Source: Tetrahymena thermophila SB210 (Eukaryota > Ciliophora > Oligohymenophorea > Hymenostomatida > Tetrahymenidae). From it: a DNA stretch of 64,000 nucleotides. The position numbers were made by a program, and so were the translations under genes. This document shows positions 62,270 through 64,000 of the stretch, in pieces. Location: the NCBI RefSeq assembly GCF_000189635.1, contig NW_002476376.1:2004-66003 (forward strand). The letters are read 5' to 3'. How positions within the stretch are numbered: position 1 is the stretch's first letter; the number at the start of each line of letters is the position of its first letter. Below the pieces are notes generated by a model that was not told where the DNA came from, searched no databases, and saw only the letters and a program-made list of their open reading frames with translations.

Positions 62270-64000
62270 TTCTATTTAATGATATATTTTTTCTTCATTT
62301 TTTCCTTCTAATTAACTATTTAATGATATATTTTTTCTTCAATATTTAAAAAGTAACAAATAAATTGGTGATGAAGGTGCATCAAGCTTAGGTTCTGCTT
62401 TAGCAAATTGCATTAATCTCTCAGATTTGACACTTTACCTTAGGTAAAAACAATTTATTTGTTTTTGATTGTGATATTTTTAATTATAAAAACTAATTAA
62501 AAACAATAAAGCTCTTTTTTCTTTTTCTTTTTATTGTGTTTGCTTTTTTTTTGTTCTTTCTTTGTTAATTTAGCTCATCATTTTATTTTCAACTTTTGCT
62601 TTTATTATTTATTTCTTATTATTTCATATTTTTTCTTCATTTTTTCCTTCTAATTAACTATTTAATGATATATTTTTTCTTCAATATTTAAAAAGTAACA
62701 ATTAAATTGGTGATGAAGGTGCATCAGGCTTAGGTTCTGCTTTAGCAAATTGCATTAATCTCTCAGATTTGACACTTTACCTTTAGTAAAAACAGTTTAT
62801 TTGTTTTGGATTGTGATATTTTTAATTATAAAAACTAATTAAAAACAATAAAGCTCTTTTTTCTTTTTGTTTTTATTGTGCTTGCTTTTTTTTTGTTCTT
62901 TATTTGTTAATTTAGCTCATCATTTTATTTTCAACTTTTGCTTTTATTATTTCATATTTTTTCTCATTTTTTCCTTCTAATTAACTATTTAATGATATAT
63001 TTTTTCTTCAATATTTAAAAAGTCAAAATTAAATTGGTGCAATTGGTGCATCAGGCTTAGGTTCTGCTTTAGCAAATTGCATTAATCTCTCAAATTTGGC
63101 ACTTCACCTTGGGTAAAAATAATTTATTTGTTTTGGATTGTGATATTTTTAATTATAAAAACTAATTAAAAACAATAAAGCTCTTTTTTCTTTTTATTGT
63201 GCTTGCTTTTTTTTTTGTTCTTTCTTTGTTAATTTAGCTCATCATTTTATTTTCAACTTTTGCTTTTATTATTTCATATTTTTTCTTCATTTTTTCCTTT
63301 AATTAACTATTTAATGATATATTTTTTCTTCAATATTTAAAAAGTGATAATTAAATTGGTGCAATTGGTGCATCAGACTTAGGTTCTGCTTTAGCAAATT
63401 GCATTAATCTCTCAAATTTGACACTTGACCTTTGGTAAAAACAATTTATTTGTTTTGGATTGTGATATTTTTAATTATAAAAACTAATTAAAAACAATAA
63501 AGCTTTTTTTTCTTTTTCTTTTTATTGTGTTGCTTTTTTTTTGTTCATTCTTTGTTAATTTAGCTCATCATTTTATTTTCAACTTTTGCTTTTATTATTT
63601 ATTTCTTATTATTTCATATTTTTTCTTCATTTTTTCCTTCTAATTAACTATTTAATGATATATTTTTTCTTCAATATTTAAAAAGGTCTAATTAAATTAG
63701 TGATGAAGGTGCATCAGGCTTAGGTTCTGCTTTAGCAAATTGCATTAATCTCTCAGATTTGACACTTTACCTTTAGTAAAAAAGTTTATTTGTTTTGGAT
63801 TGTGATATTTTTAATTATAAAAACTAATTAAAAACAATAAAGCTCTTTTTTCTTTTTGTTTTTATTGTGCTTGCTTTTTTTTTGTTCTTTCTTTGTTAAT
63901 TTAGCTCATCATTTTATTTTCAACTTTTGCTTTTATTATTTATTTCTTATTATTTCATATTTTTTCTTCATTTTTTCCTTCTAATTAACTATTTAATGAT
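62270..64000 (+). repeat. ~322-342-bp tandem exon+intron units
   Basis: The entire unit, 90-nt LRR exon plus ~232-252-nt intron, is repeated. Periods are 342, 327, 322 and 341 bp. Introns share blocks such as TTGTGATATTTTTAATTATA, AACAATAAAGCTC, TTAATTTAGCTCATCATTTT and TTAACTATTTAATGATATAT. Intron identity is as high as exon identity. The array continues past the window end. Confidence 0.95.
62354..63775 (+). CDS. Leucine-rich-repeat protein, five tandem 90-nt LRR exons (partial)
   Basis: Exons at 62354-62443, 62696-62785, 63023-63112, 63345-63434 and 63686-63775 are each exactly 90 nt, begin after AAAAAG and end before GTAAAAA. All are in the same phase, so any number can be spliced in frame. 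Each encodes one 30-residue repeat such as NQIGDEGASGLGSALANCIN then LSDLTLYL, the ribonuclease-inhibitor-type LRR consensus (LxLxL-xxN-xIGxxGaxxLgxaLanC). Variants include IGAIGASGLG and IGAIGASDLG. The gene continues beyond the window; no start exon is visible on the left, where surface-antigen DNA ends at about 62200. In ciliates such LRRs often accompany kinase or other domains, but nothing here says which. It could also be an exon-array fragment rather than a working gene. Confidence 0.78.

Noticed and set aside
1-64000. Mobile or virus-like elements
   Set aside because: No reverse transcriptase, integrase, transposase or capsid-like frame and no long terminal repeats were seen. The repeats present are satellites, microsatellites and gene-bearing segmental duplications.

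Overview
The window is ciliate nuclear DNA, most likely the somatic (macronuclear) genome of Tetrahymena or a close relative. It is about three quarters A+T. Every convincing reading frame is full of in-frame TAA and TAG and closes only at TGA, as in the code where TAA and TAG mean Gln. Short AT-rich GT...AG introns are common, and there is a tandem family of Tetrahymena-type surface (immobilization) antigens. Standard-code translation shatters these genes, so the models below were read with TGA as the only stop.

Layout. 0-3.5 kb: a 71-bp satellite, then a multi-exon protein kinase (minus). 4.7-7.5 kb: a 1.3-kb non-coding tandem duplication. 8.6-10.5 kb: an intronless Asn/Gln-rich acidic protein (plus). 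10.6-11.7 kb: a degenerate 100-150-bp repeat. 13.1 kb: tRNA-Gln(UUG). 14.1-14.8 kb: a small protein with the PARP1-type DNA-binding finger and the PADR1 zinc fold but no catalytic domain (minus). 16.9-19.3 kb: tandem paralogues encoding small tail-anchored proteins with an LRAT/NlpC-P60-like His...Asn-Cys signature (plus). 20.9-34.0 kb: two large divergently transcribed paralogues, each with a repeated ectodomain, a Cys-rich juxtamembrane module and about six membrane helices; their last exons are strikingly GC-rich. 34-38.5 kb: repeat-rich intergenic DNA. 38.5-41.5 kb: a canonical kinase directly downstream of a degenerate pseudokinase on the same strand, possibly one dual-kinase gene. 42.9-44.9 kb: a charged nucleolar-type protein, possibly NOL8-like (plus). 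46.3-49.6 kb: a multi-exon Gln/Asn/Ser-rich protein of unknown function (minus). 50.6-62.2 kb: three copies of a ~4.7-5.0-kb unit, each with a GPI-anchored Cys-rich surface antigen gene (447, 354 and 306 aa). 62.2-64 kb: tandem ~330-bp exon+intron units, each exon exactly one 30-codon leucine-rich repeat, running off the window edge.

Most genes are unrelated neighbours with long AT-rich spacers, as expected for a ciliate. The clear functional grouping is in expanded surface/recognition families: the surface antigens, the two large multi-membrane proteins and the LRR exon array. No virus-like element, transposon or CRISPR array was recognised. Intron coordinates were read by eye; gene ends are firm where a start or TGA position is given, and other exon edges are approximate.
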